In this document: positions 63,263 to 64,000 of the stretch, piece by piece | How positions within the stretch are numbered: the first letter of the stretch is position 1 | How the letters are laid out: every line of letters starts with the position of its first letter | Origin: Streptomyces abyssomicinicus | GTDB lineage: Bacteria > Actinomycetota > Actinomycetes > Streptomycetales > Streptomycetaceae | Direction: 5' to 3' | Assembly: GCF_008974245.1 (NCBI RefSeq) | Contig: NZ_BBZI01000008.1 | Span: forward strand, 369,475-433,474 | DNA length: 64,000 bases | Notes under the pieces: model-generated | Told to the model about the DNA's origin: nothing | Databases searched by the model: none | The model's input: only the letters and a program-made list of their open reading frames with translations | Made by a program: the position numbers and the translations under genes

Positions 63263-64000
63263 TCAGAGCCGCAGCAGCCGCTCGGTGAGCTCGCGGTAGT
63301 CGCGCAGGATCAGCCGGAGCTGCTCGGTGTCGGCGGACGGGTCGGCGGTCTCGTCGCCGAGGGACTGCCAGGCGGTGCGCAGCGTGCGGCGCCGGGCGGT
63401 CAGGCAGGAGCTGAGGCGTTCGGACACCTCGTCCAGGATCTTCTCGGCCTCGGCCACCGAACCGCGGGGCTCGTCGACGAAGCCGCCCATGGCGTGGTGC
63501 AGGCGCTGGGCCTGCTTCTCGGTGTCCTCGTGCGGCAGCAGCCGGTGCAGCGTCTCGCCGGGGCCGTCGTCGGCGTGGCGGGCGCCGGTGTGGTGCGTCC
63601 CGGTGCCGTGGGTGCCGGTGCCGTGGGTGCCGGTGCCGTGGGTGCCGGTGCCGTTGGTGCCGGTGCCGTAGGTGTCGCGGCCGTGGGTGCCGTGGTCGTC
63701 CCCCGTGCCGGTGACGCCTCCGAACGGGCCGCCTGTCACGTTGCCCACGCCGGTCGTGCTCTGCGTGGCCTGCGGGCCGGGCGTGGCCCGCGGGCTGTGC
63801 GCGCCCGTGTCCTCCGGTGCGCCGGCGGCACCGTCGTACGGCGTGGAGTGCGCGGGGACGCCGTCGTGGGCGCCGCCGCCCTGGAGGCCCGTGCCCTGCG
63901 TGCCGGAGGTGCCGTGGCCGTCCGCGGAGCCGTGGGTGTCCTGGAACACCTGGCCGTCCCGGATCCCCTGGCCGGCGGACCGGTCGCGCTGGTCCTGGAG
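63263..64000 (-). CDS. unknown repeat-rich protein, 5' end outside the window
   Basis: The frame is open to the right edge, so at least 245 codons are present and the start lies beyond 64000. The middle is a Gly/Thr/His/Asp-rich disordered region, with about four GTGTH repeats coded by a 15-bp tandem repeat (63598-63660). The C-terminal 100 residues are helical: TLHRLLPHEDTEKQAQRLHH, AEAEKILDEVSERLSSCLTARRRTLRTAW and RLILRDYRELTERLLRL. I do not recognise it. Confidence 0.72.
   Translation of the reverse strand, partial: LQDQRDRSAGQGIRDGQVFQDTHGSADGHGTSGTQGTGLQGGGAHDGVPAHSTPYDGAAGAPEDTGAHSPRATPGPQATQSTTGVGNVTGGPFGGVTGTGDDHGTHGRDTYGTGTNGTGTHGTGTHGTGTHGTGTHHTGARHADDGPGETLHRLLPHEDTEKQAQRLHHAMGGFVDEPRGSVAEAEKILDEVSERLSSCLTARRRTLRTAWQSLGDETADPSADTEQLRLILRDYRELTERLLRL

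Overview
The window is high-GC actinobacterial chromosome, almost certainly Streptomyces. Third codon positions are dominated by G/C, GTG starts and ATGA/GTGA gene overlaps are common, and many -10 boxes sit 6-7 nt before a start codon (leaderless transcripts). The gene set is also typical: a bifunctional RNase H/acid phosphatase, a stand-alone prim-pol protein, MEDS/STAS/SpoIIE stress regulators, DUF1062, DUF2278 and DUF5336-like proteins. I saw no insertion sequence, CRISPR array, prophage or tRNA. It reads as core/near-core chromosome with some accessory insertions.

Region by region. 1-2.2 kb: F420:NADP reductase (partial), an unknown protein, a small SPOR-like protein and methionine aminopeptidase. 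2.3-9.5 kb: a stress-signalling island. A 1,420-residue hybrid kinase/receiver/PAS/GAF/SpoIIE phosphatase/RsbW-like protein is coupled to a STAS antagonist, and faces a divergent STAS, MEDS-STAS and MEDS-ATPase cluster. 9.9-14.3 kb: DoxX protein, PhoD-type alkaline phosphatase, a 1-kb minisatellite region and a Gfo/Idh/MocA oxidoreductase. 14.8-19 kb: Rsm22-type protein with four conserved cysteines, prim-pol protein, lipoprotein, PhzF-like and MazG-like proteins. 19-25 kb: a KAS-ACP pair divergent from an MMPL exporter, then a LuxR-type two-component system.

25-29.9 kb (minus strand): a sulfonate/taurine-type ABC operon (binding lipoprotein, permease, ATPase) whose last gene is a vanadium haloperoxidase/PAP2 enzyme. 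It is preceded by a leaderless 24-residue leader peptide with a terminal Cys, of the kind associated with cysteine-responsive attenuation. 30-36 kb: methyltransferase, VOC protein, DUF1062, DUF2278, the scar of a deleted SAM methyltransferase gene, and a divergent MFS/DeoR pair. 36.2-36.6 kb: RNase P RNA. 36.6-41.7 kb: Uma2 nuclease, YaaA, a CHMI-like tautomerase and a three-gene operon of Nif3-like protein, C4 zinc-ribbon protein (apparently a CTG start) and RNase H/phosphatase.

41.8-48 kb: an unknown beta-propeller-like protein, ankyrin protein, truncated response regulator, methyltransferase, cell-wall amidase, DUF5336-like membrane protein and lipoprotein. 48.8-52 kb: a tight operon of glycosyltransferase, methyltransferase and an alpha/alpha-barrel enzyme behind three GATCAC boxes spaced exactly 10 bp apart. 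53.1-59.3 kb: a cobalamin riboswitch drives five coupled genes. These encode two membrane-anchored surface proteins, which look like the alpha-barrel and beta-domain halves of animal intrinsic factor, and a complete ECF transporter (T, fused double ATPase, S). This is the most interesting system here. 59.3-64 kb: secreted lipase, GNAT acetyltransferase, lipoprotein, O-methyltransferase, FHA-like protein, DUF1992 protein and a repeat-rich unknown protein running off the right edge.
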